Positions 50,210-62,531 of a stretch of 64,000 nucleotides of DNA are shown piece by piece (within the stretch, counting starts at the first letter, position 1; every line of letters begins with the position of its first letter). Where the stretch lies: the NCBI RefSeq assembly GCF_019443325.1, contig NZ_CP080383.1:1798001-1862000 (forward strand). The letters run 5' to 3'. The DNA is from Cryobacterium sp. PAMC25264. Lineage in GTDB: Bacteria > Actinomycetota > Actinomycetes > Actinomycetales > Microbacteriaceae. The position numbers were made by a program, and so were the translations under genes. The notes below the pieces were generated by a model. That model did no database searches and was not told where the DNA came from. It saw only the letters and a list, made by a program, of their open reading frames with translations.

Positions 50210-51712
50210 CTATTCAATGTCGTCGGTGGCCAGTTCCGCGTTGTCCGTGCCGATCAATGCCATGTTGTGCAGTGACTCGCTGCCGGGGGTGAAATAGTCG
50301 TTGTGGCCGAGCGATCCAGCCAGCGTTCGGCCAGTGCGAGCGTCGGTGCCGCCGCGCACGCCGAGCACCCGGGCGCCGTAGGACGCGGCACCGGGGTCGC
50401 TGCCGAAGAATGCCGAGTTCACGGCCGGGTCCCAGTCAGCCTTGCCGACGAAGACGTTGTCGCCGGTGACCTTGAGCTTGGCCGCGGACTGGATCGCGCT
50501 ACCCGGGGAACCCACCACGACGAGAGCGTCCACCTCGACCGAGCCGTTGGCCAGGGCGAGGAGGGCCACCGTCGATCCATACGAGTGAGCGAACACGGAG
50601 ACGAACGGCTGATCGCCTCCGCGGGTGGCGCGCACACCGGCCCAGGAGGTCTCGAGGAAGTCGGCACCGGCCTCGGCCCGGTCCAGGCCGCCGACGGAGA
50701 ACAGGTCGGGCGCTTCGTAACCGATCCAGGCGATCGTGGCGATCGTGGGTGCGACGGCCGTGGCGGCGACCGTCGACATGTCCGCGGCGGCGGATGCGAC
50801 GCCGAGGCGCACCGACGCCGTCACGGCGATGGGCGCGGGGGCAGCACGCTGGGCAGCGCCGTCGGCCAGCACGGCGGCCTGCTCGCGGTAGAGGTCGTCG
50901 GCCACGGTGGTCCAGTTCACGATCTGGGGTTCCACCTGATAGTTCATGCCGGGTACGAGGTAGCCGATGTAGTCGGCCGTATCGGGGTTGCCCAGCGCGA
51001 TGGCGGCCCGTCCGGATCCCGTGGTGTCGAGCAGGACCAGGCTGCGCTTGGGCCCGTCCTGGCTGGCGTGCAGCGCTTCTGCCACCTGGGTGAGCATGGC
51101 CACCTGGCTGGACAGCCCGCTGCGTTCGGCGGCGGACAGGACGCCGTCCAGGGTGCGTTCGGCTTCGGCCAGTGAGTCACGCAGGAAGCTCTCGTTCGCC
51201 CGGCTGCGTTGCGCAAGGGGCACACCGTCGAGGTTCCCGACGAGCTGTGGCGTCGCGGCCGTGAGGGTGGCCCGCTGGGTGGAGTCCAGCATGGTCCACC
51301 ACGCCGTGACGACGGCGGCCTGCGGCGGGGCAGCCAGGAGCGCGTCGATGTGGGTGGGGAAGTCGGCCGCGAAGGTGGACAGGTCGGCGAGGGGCAACTG
51401 GGACATTCCCACGAGCAGGTTCGGCCCCGTCATCGAGCGCAGGGTGGTCAGGTCGATATCGACCGACGTGGCAGACTGCACCTCGATTTGGGCCCACAAC
51501 GGCGCCGACCCCACATCTCCCTGCCGGTCGGAGAGTCGTGCGGCGGCCGCCTCCTGGACACCGACATCGGCGGCACCGAACTCGGATGAACCGAGCGCGG
51601 ACGACCCGAGGGCTGAGGCGCCGAGCGCGGAGTATTCGGGCACGGCTACGGTCCCGCCCACCCCGACCAGGGCGAGCGAGGCAGTCACCAGTGCAGCGGC
51701 CTCGAACAGCAC
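50210..51712 (-). CDS. exported alpha/beta hydrolase (DUF1023-like)
   Basis: This is a DUF1023-type hydrolase of 500 residues, probably exported. Seen: GTG 51712 with a hydrophobic N-terminus LFEAAALVTASLALVGVGGTVAV, then an Ala/Ser/Leu repeat from 15-bp units; a helical region ~60-240; and the hydrolase domain with nucleophile VFAHSYGSTVALLAL, an Asp in VGKADWDPAVNSAFFG, and a His in LGHNDYFTPGS. DUF1023 proteins are poorly characterised esterase/lipase-like enzymes. It is 37 bp upstream of gatC in the same direction; no functional link is evident. Confidence 0.83.
   Translation of the reverse strand: MLFEAAALVTASLALVGVGGTVAVPEYSALGASALGSSALGSSEFGAADVGVQEAAAARLSDRQGDVGSAPLWAQIEVQSATSVDIDLTTLRSMTGPNLLVGMSQLPLADLSTFAADFPTHIDALLAAPPQAAVVTAWWTMLDSTQRATLTAATPQLVGNLDGVPLAQRSRANESFLRDSLAEAERTLDGVLSAAERSGLSSQVAMLTQVAEALHASQDGPKRSLVLLDTTGSGRAAIALGNPDTADYIGYLVPGMNYQVEPQIVNWTTVADDLYREQAAVLADGAAQRAAPAPIAVTASVRLGVASAAADMSTVAATAVAPTIATIAWIGYEAPDLFSVGGLDRAEAGADFLETSWAGVRATRGGDQPFVSVFAHSYGSTVALLALANGSVEVDALVVVGSPGSAIQSAAKLKVTGDNVFVGKADWDPAVNSAFFGSDPGAASYGARVLGVRGGTDARTGRTLAGSLGHNDYFTPGSESLHNMALIGTDNAELATDDIE
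51570..51644. repeat. 15-bp in-gene tandem repeat (DUF1023 protein N-terminus)
   Basis: About four to five degenerate 15-bp units of the form GANGANCCGAGCGCG lie in frame and encode SALGS-type pentapeptides just after the signal segment. Confidence 0.82.
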
Positions 51713-52107
51713 GACGTGTCCCGTCCCCTCCCGAACGATTAGTAGCGAACAGACCCAGCGTCACTGGCGAGTCTCACGATCTCAGCCTAGCGAGTGGTGG
51801 GGGACTCGAATGCCCCTCGATCAGGGCCATCGGGGCGAATTCATCAGCAATTCGCCCGCCCAGATTTCCGGTACATTTCCGGCGGTCGTCCTCGCCGCGA
51901 CCGAGGCCGCCCAGGGGGCCGCTCGTGAGAGTCAGGAAGGGAGCCCGTCGACCGCTCCGGTGCACCTGATTGTGGAGGTCCCACCCGCTCTCAACGCCGA
52001 GCGCGACGCCGCCGCGGTGACAACTGCACCCCCTGCGGACAAATGGCCCCGGCGTGCCGGGGCCATTTGTCCGGAACGGGACCGGTTGCGCGACGCCGAT
52101 GCGCGGG
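51713..52107. other. 395-bp intergenic region
   Basis: No gene is supported here. The only structured element is R2 copy 3 (52021-52090). Short open frames on both strands (for example 51774-51965 minus) have no start site or family support. It may hold the promoter of the DUF1023 gene. Confidence 0.6.
52021..52090. repeat. intergenic palindrome, family R2, copy 3
   Basis: The best-formed copy has a perfect 16-bp stem, GGACAAATGGCCCCGG-cgtg-CCGGGGCCATTTGTCC, with looser outer arms CAACTGCACCCCCTGC and GGAACGGGACCGGTTG. It ends 18 bp before the stop codon of the epimerase. Confidence 0.85.
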
Positions 52108-53109
52108 TCAGGCCACCAGGGCGGCCAACAGCGCCACCTCGTCGGCGTCGGAGAGGCCGGCCCGGCGGGGCCCGTTGATCACCCGCTGTCGTTCCCATCG
52201 CAAGGTGTCGGCGAGGGTCTCGGCCAGGGGCCGGGTGACCAGTCCGGCGTTCCGCGCCGCGGAGGTGTCGCGAGCACTGAACCCGGCGTACTCGGGCAGC
52301 GGCAACCACAACGGCAGTGACCGGGACCCCGACCAGGGCTCGACCTCGTGTTCCAGCAGCCAGTTCGGGTCGACGCCCACGACGCGTGCGGTGTGGCCGG
52401 CGACGAACCGGGCCACGGCGAGGTACTCGACGAGCGACACGGTCTCCCCCGCCACGTTGTAGACCCCGCGTGTGCCGTCCTCGGCCGCATCGACGATCCA
52501 CTCGGCGAGGTCCCGCACATCGAGCAACTGAGTGAGCAGGCCGGGCACATCGGGCACCAGGACGCTCCCATCGGCGGAGGCCGGTTGCGCGAACCGGGCC
52601 GGCCAGTAGCCGGACCGGTCGGAGAGGTCGCCCGGGCCGCCGATCAGCCCGGAGCGCAGGATCAGGGAGCGTTCGGCGCCGAAACCCTCGAGCACGCGCT
52701 GCTCGCACGCGACCTTCGCCTCGCCATAGCTCTCCATGTCCTCCATCACGTCGCCGACGAGGGCGTCGACCAGCTCGGCCGATTCGAGCCCGCCCGGCGT
52801 CGCCGTCTCCGCGTAGACGTTGCCCGACGACACGAAGGTGTACGAGCCGGCCCGCTCCCGCAGCGCGGCGACCGCGGAGGCGACCTGGCCGGGCTGCCGG
52901 GACACGTCCACGACCACATCCCACTCGTCGGCGGCCACGGAGTCGTAGGCGTCCGGACGGGTGCGGTCGCCGGTTACGAACCGGATGCCGTCGGGCACGC
53001 TGCCGGTCTCTCCCCGGGCCAGACAGGTGACCCGGTGTCCGTGGTGCCGCGCGGCCGTCGCGATGGTGCCGCCGAGCCAGGCCGTTCCGCCCAGGATGAG
53101 GAATCGCAT
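52108..53109 (-). CDS. NAD-dependent epimerase/dehydratase family protein
   Basis: This is an extended-SDR protein of 333 residues. Seen from ATG 53109 (MRFLILGG): Rossmann motif LGGTAWLGG, FVSSGNVYAE with catalytic Ser, and Tyr-Lys in ESYGEAKVACE. DPNWLLEHEVEPWSG in the C-terminal part resembles reductases that act on sugar or isoflavone-like substrates, but the substrate is unknown. ATG 53133 is possible but is 24 bp longer and not conserved. Confidence 0.87.
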   Translation of the reverse strand: MRFLILGGTAWLGGTIATAARHHGHRVTCLARGETGSVPDGIRFVTGDRTRPDAYDSVAADEWDVVVDVSRQPGQVASAVAALRERAGSYTFVSSGNVYAETATPGGLESAELVDALVGDVMEDMESYGEAKVACEQRVLEGFGAERSLILRSGLIGGPGDLSDRSGYWPARFAQPASADGSVLVPDVPGLLTQLLDVRDLAEWIVDAAEDGTRGVYNVAGETVSLVEYLAVARFVAGHTARVVGVDPNWLLEHEVEPWSGSRSLPLWLPLPEYAGFSARDTSAARNAGLVTRPLAETLADTLRWERQRVINGPRRAGLSDADEVALLAALVA

Positions 53110-53239
53110 GGGGCCAGCTAACCGAACCAGCATGGGTGCGGCAAGCGTTGTTCGCGCTCAGCAGAGCGCCGCCTCGCATCCGCAGCGTTTTGAGGCAGGT
53201 CCTCGGGACCCAGTACCCTCGCGTGGCGCCGGACTGAGC

Positions 53240-54568
53240 CTACGGGAGGGCCCGCTCGGCCGGCGCCGCCTCGGATCGCGTCACCGCTGCGGCATCCCGG
53301 CGTTCCATCTGGCGCCAGGTTCCGCCCGTGAGCGGGCTCAGGGTGATCATCGTATAGAGCACGGCGACGATGCCGAAGGCCATCGGGAGGCCGATGGTGT
53401 CCCCGGCTATGCCGCCGAGCAGGGCGCCGAAAGGCACACCAGCCCAGGCGCCGGCGTTGATCAAGCCGAAGACCCGGCCGCGGAGGTGCTCCGGAATCCG
53501 TTCGAGCTCGACCGTGCCGAGGATCGGGTTGATGGCGCCGGCGGCCAAACCGGAGAGGGCCGTCAGGGCCACCAGCACGGGTAGCGGTGCCCCGAACGCG
53601 AATGCGGCGCTCGAGGGGCCGCCGGCCAGCGCGAAGCAGAGCGCGAACGTCACCCGGCGGGGCACCCGATGCGCGACGAAGCCGAAGGCTATGTTGCCGA
53701 TCAGCGCGCATCCGCCCATCACGGCCACCAGCAGCCCCAAAGCGGCCGCACCGCCGAGCCTGTCGTTCGCATACAGGGGAAGCAGGGTCGACCCTCGAGC
53801 CGCGTCCAGGAGGTTGGTGGCCAACACCAGGCCCACGATCAGCCGCATGAGCGGGTCGGCGACCACGAACCGGAAACCCTGGGCCAGGTCAGCCCAGTAC
53901 GACGTGCGCAGCGGAACGCCGCCCGGGGCGGAGCCGATGTCGTCGGAGCCGGGCAGGAGCACGGCCCGAATCTGGTCCACACCCACCCAGGTCAACACGG
54001 CCGAGACCAGGAAGGTCGCGGCGTTCACGAACAGGGCGGCCACCGGGCCCAGCACCGCAACGAGGAGCCCGGCGACGGATGCCCCGATGAGCTTCGCGAA
54101 TCGCTCAGACCCGTCCAGCAGACCCACGCTCTGCTCCAACCGTGCGCCCGCCCGCATCGACAGGCCGGGCAGCATCACCCGCCGGGCGGTCTGCCCCGGG
54201 GTATCGAGCAGCCCGGCGGCGAACACGAGGGACAGCAGCGCCCAGAACGGCAGGCCCACGGTGAGGGCCAGCACCGGGATGGCCAGCACAGTGACGCCGC
54301 TGGCCAGATCCGCAATGATCGCGGCCCTGCGGTGACCGACCCGGTCGACGACGACCCCGCCAAGGACCCCGCCGAGGACGACAGGGGCGGTGGCGAAGAA
54401 GGCCGCCAGGCCTACCTCCACGCCCGACCCGCCCTGGCCCAGCACATAGAACGGCACGGCGAACGCGGTGACCACGTTGCCGGTCTGGGAGATCGCGTGC
54501 GCGGCCAGCAGCGCGACAAGCGAGCGCCGTGCGCCACGGTCCTGGGCCGGGCCGCCTGTGACTCTCAC
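53240..54568 (-). CDS. MFS transporter (drug/siderophore exporter-like)
   Basis: This is a 12-TM MFS of 442 residues of the enterobactin-exporter/tetracycline-related group. Seen: SLVALLAAHAISQTGNVVTAFAVPFYVLG in TM1; GGVVVDRVGHRRAAIIADL in the TM2-3 loop; and GFVAHRVPRRVTFALCF in the second half. It is 9 bp downstream of the ArsR-type regulator, so it is probably the regulated target. The substrate is unknown. Confidence 0.9.
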   Translation of the reverse strand: MRVTGGPAQDRGARRSLVALLAAHAISQTGNVVTAFAVPFYVLGQGGSGVEVGLAAFFATAPVVLGGVLGGVVVDRVGHRRAAIIADLASGVTVLAIPVLALTVGLPFWALLSLVFAAGLLDTPGQTARRVMLPGLSMRAGARLEQSVGLLDGSERFAKLIGASVAGLLVAVLGPVAALFVNAATFLVSAVLTWVGVDQIRAVLLPGSDDIGSAPGGVPLRTSYWADLAQGFRFVVADPLMRLIVGLVLATNLLDAARGSTLLPLYANDRLGGAAALGLLVAVMGGCALIGNIAFGFVAHRVPRRVTFALCFALAGGPSSAAFAFGAPLPVLVALTALSGLAAGAINPILGTVELERIPEHLRGRVFGLINAGAWAGVPFGALLGGIAGDTIGLPMAFGIVAVLYTMITLSPLTGGTWRQMERRDAAAVTRSEAAPAERALP

Positions 54569-54577
54569 TGCGGCGCC

Positions 54578-55165
54578 TCAGGGACGCCGGTAGGCCTGAT
54601 AGACCAGCACCACAGGCTCGGCACCATCGGCGGCCGCCGAGTCGTGGGCGGCGCTCGTGTCCAGCCATCGGTCCACGAACTCCTCGAGTTCGCCGCGCAT
54701 GGAAGCCAGTTCGTCGGCGGTGAGCCGGAGGCTGCGGTCGCCGCTGGCGCCGGCCGCCACCCACTCCCTGGGCAGGGTGGCCGCCCGATCGATGTACTCG
54801 GTGAACCGGGCCGCATAGGCCTGGGCGATCGACTTCTGCAGGGCGGACGACGCTGCGAGGGTGTCCGGGTCGCCACGAAGGTCCGCCGGCTCCCAGCTTG
54901 TCAGCGGCGTCGTCGCCTGCCACCAGCGTTCGCGCTGGTCGGTGCTCCGGGCCTCGGCGGGTTCGATCAGTCCACTCGAGGCGAGTTTGCCCAGGTGGTA
55001 GCTGATGGTGCCGGGCGCCTCGTCGATCACGTCGCCGAGCTGGGCGGCGGTCTGAGCGCCGCGTTCCCGCAGCAACCCCAAGAGCCGCAGCCGGGTGGGA
55101 TGCGCGAGCACGCGCATCGAGGCGGCTGAGGTGAGGGTGGTGCGCCGGTCATCACGGGGTGTCAT
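54578..55165 (-). CDS. ArsR-type winged-helix transcriptional regulator
   Basis: This is a 195-residue regulator. Seen: ArsR/HTH_20 domain with VLAHPTRLRLLGLLRERGAQTAAQLGDVIDEAPGTISYHLGKLASSGLIEPAEARSTDQRERWWQ (recognition helix around TISYHLGKL). The C-terminal part is helical and lacks the Cys motif of metal-sensing ArsR, so it likely senses another ligand. It is upstream of and co-directional with the MFS exporter and preceded by a palindromic operator-like region at 55181-55209. Confidence 0.9.
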   Translation of the reverse strand: MTPRDDRRTTLTSAASMRVLAHPTRLRLLGLLRERGAQTAAQLGDVIDEAPGTISYHLGKLASSGLIEPAEARSTDQRERWWQATTPLTSWEPADLRGDPDTLAASSALQKSIAQAYAARFTEYIDRAATLPREWVAAGASGDRSLRLTADELASMRGELEEFVDRWLDTSAAHDSAAADGAEPVVLVYQAYRRP

Positions 55166-55180
55166 GGCCCGAAGTTACAT

Positions 55181-55209
55181 CAACAAGACTTCTTGCGCAA
55201 CACTTGTTG
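55181..55209. promoter_or_regulatory. palindromic operator-like region upstream of the ArsR-type gene
   Basis: CAACAAG (55181-55187) and CTTGTTG (55203-55209) form inverted arms; CAAG-ACTT-CTTG and TTGCGCAA (55193-55200) are nested palindromes. It begins 16 bp upstream of the regulator start. Autoregulation is inferred. Confidence 0.55.
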
Positions 55210-55224
55210 TGCACTTAGTCGGGG

Positions 55225-58672
<3,448 letters not shown>

Positions 58673-58675
58673 TGG

Positions 58676-59869
58676 TTAAGTGTACGCACGCGGCGCCGAG
58701 TCGGCCATTCCCGCGCCGATCGCCTGCGACCAGGCTGCCGGTAGCGCCGCCAACAGGGCGTCGACGTCGGCCTGCGTCGAGGTGCGGCCCAGGGTGATCC
58801 GCAGGGCGCTGCGGGCCTCGGCCTCGGTGCGTCCCATGGCCCGCAGCACGTGAGAGGGCTCAGGGATGCCCGCCTGGCAGGCCGAGCCGGTGGACACCGA
58901 CACCCCGGCCACGTCGAGCAGGAAGAGCAACGAATCGCCCTCGCACCCGGGGAAGGTGAAGTGGGCGTTGCCGGGCAGCCGACCCGCGGGGTCGGGGTCG
59001 CCGTTGTACACGGCGGAGGGCACCGCCTCGAGCACCCCGGCGATGACCCTGTCGCGCAGCGCGGCCAGACGGCGGTTCTCGGCGGCGAGTTCCCCGGTCA
59101 TGGCCGTGGCTGCCACGGCAAAGGACACCGCGGCCGCCACGTCCTGGGTGCCGCTGCGCACCTGACGTTGCTGGCCGCCGCCGTGGATGAGCGGCACGAC
59201 AGTGGCCGCGCGGGAGAGCACGAGGGCTCCGATGCCGACGGGGCCGCCGATCTTGTGGGCCGAGACGCTGAGCGCGGAGATCCCGGTGGCGTGCAGGGCG
59301 GCGAAGTCGATCGGCACGTGCCCATAAGCCGAGATCGCGTCGACGTGCACCGGGATGCCGTGGGCCGCGGCGAGCGCCGCCACCTCCTCGACCGGCTGCA
59401 GCGTGCCCACCTCGTTGTTGGCCGCGAGGAGGGTCACCAGGGCCACATCGTCAGGATTGGCCGCGATGGCCGTGGCCAGGGCGGGCAGATCGACCCGGCC
59501 GAGGGCGTCCAGCGGAATCCACTGGATCCGGGCTCCCTCCTGCTGAGCGAGCCATTCCACGGTGTCGACGGTGGCGTGGTGCTCTCCCCCCGGCACGAGG
59601 ATGCGGGTGCGCGGGGCGCGGGCCCAATACAGCCCCTTGATGCCGAGGTTCACCGCTTCGGTGCCGCTGCCGGTGAAGACCACCTCGATGGGGTCGGAGT
59701 GCACACTCGCCGCGACATGCTCGCGGGCCTCCTCGAGCATCCGTTTGGCATTCTGGCCCTGGCTGTGGATCGACGCGGGGTTGCCCACGACGGCCATGGC
59801 CTCGGCGAAGGCGGTGATGGCGGCGGGGAGCATGGGCGCCGTCGCAGCGTGGTCGAGATAGACGGACAT
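58676..59869 (-). CDS. cysteine desulfurase (NifS/IscS family)
   Basis: This PLP enzyme mobilises sulfur from cysteine. Seen: 397 residues; VYLDHAATAPM; FTGSGTEAVNLGI; PGGEHHATVDT; PLP Lys in SVSAHKIGGPVG; RSGTQDVAAAV; and the active Cys in VSVSTGSACQAG. The STGSACQAG form with short loop matches the NifS-like class I desulfurases. Adjacent to mnmA, so it probably supplies sulfur for tRNA thiolation. Confidence 0.94.
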   Translation of the reverse strand: MSVYLDHAATAPMLPAAITAFAEAMAVVGNPASIHSQGQNAKRMLEEAREHVAASVHSDPIEVVFTGSGTEAVNLGIKGLYWARAPRTRILVPGGEHHATVDTVEWLAQQEGARIQWIPLDALGRVDLPALATAIAANPDDVALVTLLAANNEVGTLQPVEEVAALAAAHGIPVHVDAISAYGHVPIDFAALHATGISALSVSAHKIGGPVGIGALVLSRAATVVPLIHGGGQQRQVRSGTQDVAAAVSFAVAATAMTGELAAENRRLAALRDRVIAGVLEAVPSAVYNGDPDPAGRLPGNAHFTFPGCEGDSLLFLLDVAGVSVSTGSACQAGIPEPSHVLRAMGRTEAEARSALRITLGRTSTQADVDALLAALPAAWSQAIGAGMADSAPRAYT

Positions 59870-59957
59870 GTGGTGGCCTCCCTACGGGTCGTCGGGCCCT
59901 GAGCCGGGCACGCGGGCTGGTCTGAACTGACTGCCCGCACTCATTACTCTAGAACTC

Positions 59958-62014
59958 ATGACTCCAGCAGACTCCCTCCGCAACCTGGGCGTCCGCGCTA
60001 CGAGCAACGGCGGCGAACTCCGCGTCTGGTCCGAACACGCCGAATCCATCGAGTTGTGCATCTTCGACCACACCGATCCCAACTGGATCGTGCGCACGGT
60101 GGCCATGGTGCGCGACAGCCACAATGTGTGGGTGGGCCGCACCCGTACTCTCACGCCGGGGCGGCGTTACGGCATCCGGGTCACCGGTCCTGCCGGCCCC
60201 ACCCACGCGTTCCACCCCGAGAAGACCCTGATCGACCCCTATGCGCGGGGCCTGGCCCGGGTCGGCCCCGACCAGTGGCAGTCCACCATGGTCGACGGCG
60301 GCTTCGACTGGGCCGGTGCGGTGAAGCCGAACACGCCGCTCGACCACACCGTGGTCTACGAGGCCCACGTGCGCGGGCTCAGCAAGCTCAGCCCGGCGAT
60401 GCCCGCCGAGTTGCGCGGCACCTACGCCGGCCTGGCCCACGAGAGCACCATCGCGTACCTCAAGAACCTCGGCGTCACGGCCGTCGAGCTGCTGCCCGTG
60501 CAGTCGTTCGTGTCCGAGCAGCGTCTGATCAAGCAGGGCCTGTCCAACTACTGGGGCTATAACACCTTCAACTTCTTCACCCCGCACGCCGACTACGCCA
60601 CACAGGCGTCGCAGTCCGAGGGCCCTGAGGCCGTCTTGCGGGAGTTCAAAGGCATGGTCAAACTGCTGCACGAGGCCGGCCTGGAGGTCATCCTCGATGT
60701 GGTCTACAACCACACGGCGGAGGAGGGGCCGGCCGGACCGGTCTCCAGTCTGCGGGGCATCGACAACGCCACGTACTACCGGCAGAACGCCCAGGGTCAC
60801 TACATCGACGTCACCGGTTGCGGCAACACCGTCAACTTCGGCCACGAGGTGCCGATGCGGCTGGTGCTCGACTCGCTGCGCTACTGGCCAACGAGGTGCA
60901 GATCGACGGTTTCAGGTTCGACCTGGCCGCCACCCTCGGACGCAACGGCGACGTGCACTACACGCCGGACCATCCCCTGCTCACGGCCATCAGGGACGAC
61001 CCGGCACTGGCTGGGGTGAAGCTCATCGCCGAGCCCTGGGACGTCGGCATGGGTGGCTGGCAGACCGGCAACTTCCCGTCCGGCTGGTCGGAGTGGAACG
61101 ACCGCTACCGGGACCGGATGCGTTCCTTCTGGCTGACCGATGTCGCCGCCGTCCGGCGCAATGCCACCTCGGACAGCGGTATCGGCCGCTTCGCCTCACG
61201 GCTCGCCGGCTCGGCCAATACCTTCTCCCTGGAGCGTGGCCCACTCGCCTCCCTCAACTTCATCACCGCACACGACGGCTTCACCATGGCCGATCTCACC
61301 GCATACGACGTCAAGCACAACGTGGGCAACGGCGAGTCCAACCGCGACGGCACCAACGACAACAACTCCTTCAACCACGGCGTCGAGGGCCCGACCAGGG
61401 ACGTCACGGTTCTCGCCACCCGGCGTCGCGCGATGCGCAACCTGCTCGGCACCCTGCTGCTCTCCGCCGGGGTCCCGATGCTGACCGCCGGCGACGAGTT
61501 CGGCCGCAGCCAGCGCGGCAACAACAACGCCTACTGTCACGACAGCGAGCTCACCTGGCTGGACTGGAACTTCGACGATTGGCAGCAGGACCTGCACCGA
61601 GTCACCCGGCAGCTTCTCGCCCTCCGCCGGGAGAACCCGGCCCTGCGGCCCGTGCGGTTCGGCCGCCCCGGCCAGACCACTCCGAGCGCCAGCCAGATGG
61701 ACTGGTACAACGCCGCCGGCGCGTCGATGTCGGAGAGCGACTGGAACTCGCCCCGCGAGCGCACCCTGCAGTACCTCGCGGCGAGCACCCCGGAGCACGA
61801 GGGCTTCAACCGGATCCTACTCATCGTGCACGGTCTGGAAACCCCCGTCGAGGTGACACTGCCCCTACACACCGGTGTCTCCGGCTACACCGTGCTCTGG
61901 GACTCCAGCCACGACGATATCCGCGAGGTGGTGACCTCCTACGCCCCGGGCGCCCGGCTCACCGTAGGCGGCACCTCGATGCTGTTACTCAGAGCCGAGG
62001 ACGCCCAGGCATGA
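59958..62014 (+). pseudogene. glgX: glycogen debranching enzyme GlgX, one-base frameshift at 60886-60887
   Basis: This is a GH13 isoamylase-type enzyme that cleaves alpha-1,6 branches in limit dextrins. Seen in frame 1 from 59958: CBM48-type N-terminus with NLGVRATSNGGELRVWSEHA, HVRGLSKLSPAMP, YWGYNTFNFFTPHADYA and VVYNHTAEEGP. The frame is lost after DSLRYW; in the next frame ANEVQIDGFRFDLAATLGRNG (catalytic Asp) continues through LIAEPWDVG (Glu), NFITAHDGFTMADLTAY (Asp) to 62014. The join requires one extra G in the TGG|GCC run. Combined length ~686 residues. The defect lies just before the catalytic Asp; it may be a sequencing error. It overlaps the YbaK-type gene by 4 bp (ATGA). Confidence 0.9.
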
Positions 62015-62496
62015 CCAAGCCGGATGCCGCCGGCACGCCGGCCACGGCCCTGTTGCTGCAACTGGGTCTCCAGTTCACCGCGCACCAGTACCTACACGAC
62101 CCCGCCGCGTCCGGTTATGGACTCGAAGCGGCCGAGAAGCTGCGGCTCGACCCCGACCAGGTGTTCAAGACGCTGGTGGCCGACGCGGACGGGGCGCTGG
62201 TGGTGGCTGTCGTCCCCGTGTCGGGCCAGCTCGACCTCAAGGCGCTGGCGTCGGCGGTCGGCGCGAAGCGGGCCGTCATGGCTGATCCGAAGACCGCCGA
62301 GCGCAAGACCGGCTACGTGCTGGGCGGCATCAGCCCGATCGGCCAGAAGACCACCCTGCGCACCGTGATCGACGAGACGGCCGAGCTGTTCGACACCGTC
62401 TTCGTCTCCGGCGGGCGCCGCGGACTGGACCTCGAGCTGTCCCCCGCCGACCTGCTCAGCGTCACGGGCGCGACCATGGCCCCGATCGGCCGGTAG
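62011..62496 (+). CDS. ybaK: Cys-tRNA(Pro)/Cys-tRNA(Cys) deacylase, YbaK/EbsC type
   Basis: This editing-domain protein hydrolyses mischarged Cys-tRNA(Pro). Seen: 161 residues; TPATALLLQLGLQFTAHQYLHD; GLEAAEKLRLDPDQVFKTLVADADG with the conserved Lys in FKTL; DPKTAERKTGYVLGGISPIGQKT with the GGxSP motif; and SGGRRGLDLELSPADLL. The ATG overlaps the glgX stop as ATGA; this is genome-structure coupling rather than a metabolic link. Confidence 0.93.
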   Translation: MTKPDAAGTPATALLLQLGLQFTAHQYLHDPAASGYGLEAAEKLRLDPDQVFKTLVADADGALVVAVVPVSGQLDLKALASAVGAKRAVMADPKTAERKTGYVLGGISPIGQKTTLRTVIDETAELFDTVFVSGGRRGLDLELSPADLLSVTGATMAPIGR

Positions 62497-62531
62497 AGCA
62501 AGCCAGCCCCTACCGGGTTCGGCCAGTCGGC

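Noticed and set aside
51774..51965. Short minus-strand open frame (63 codons) in the 395-bp intergenic region
   Set aside because: No ribosome-binding site, no recognisable family, low-complexity composition.
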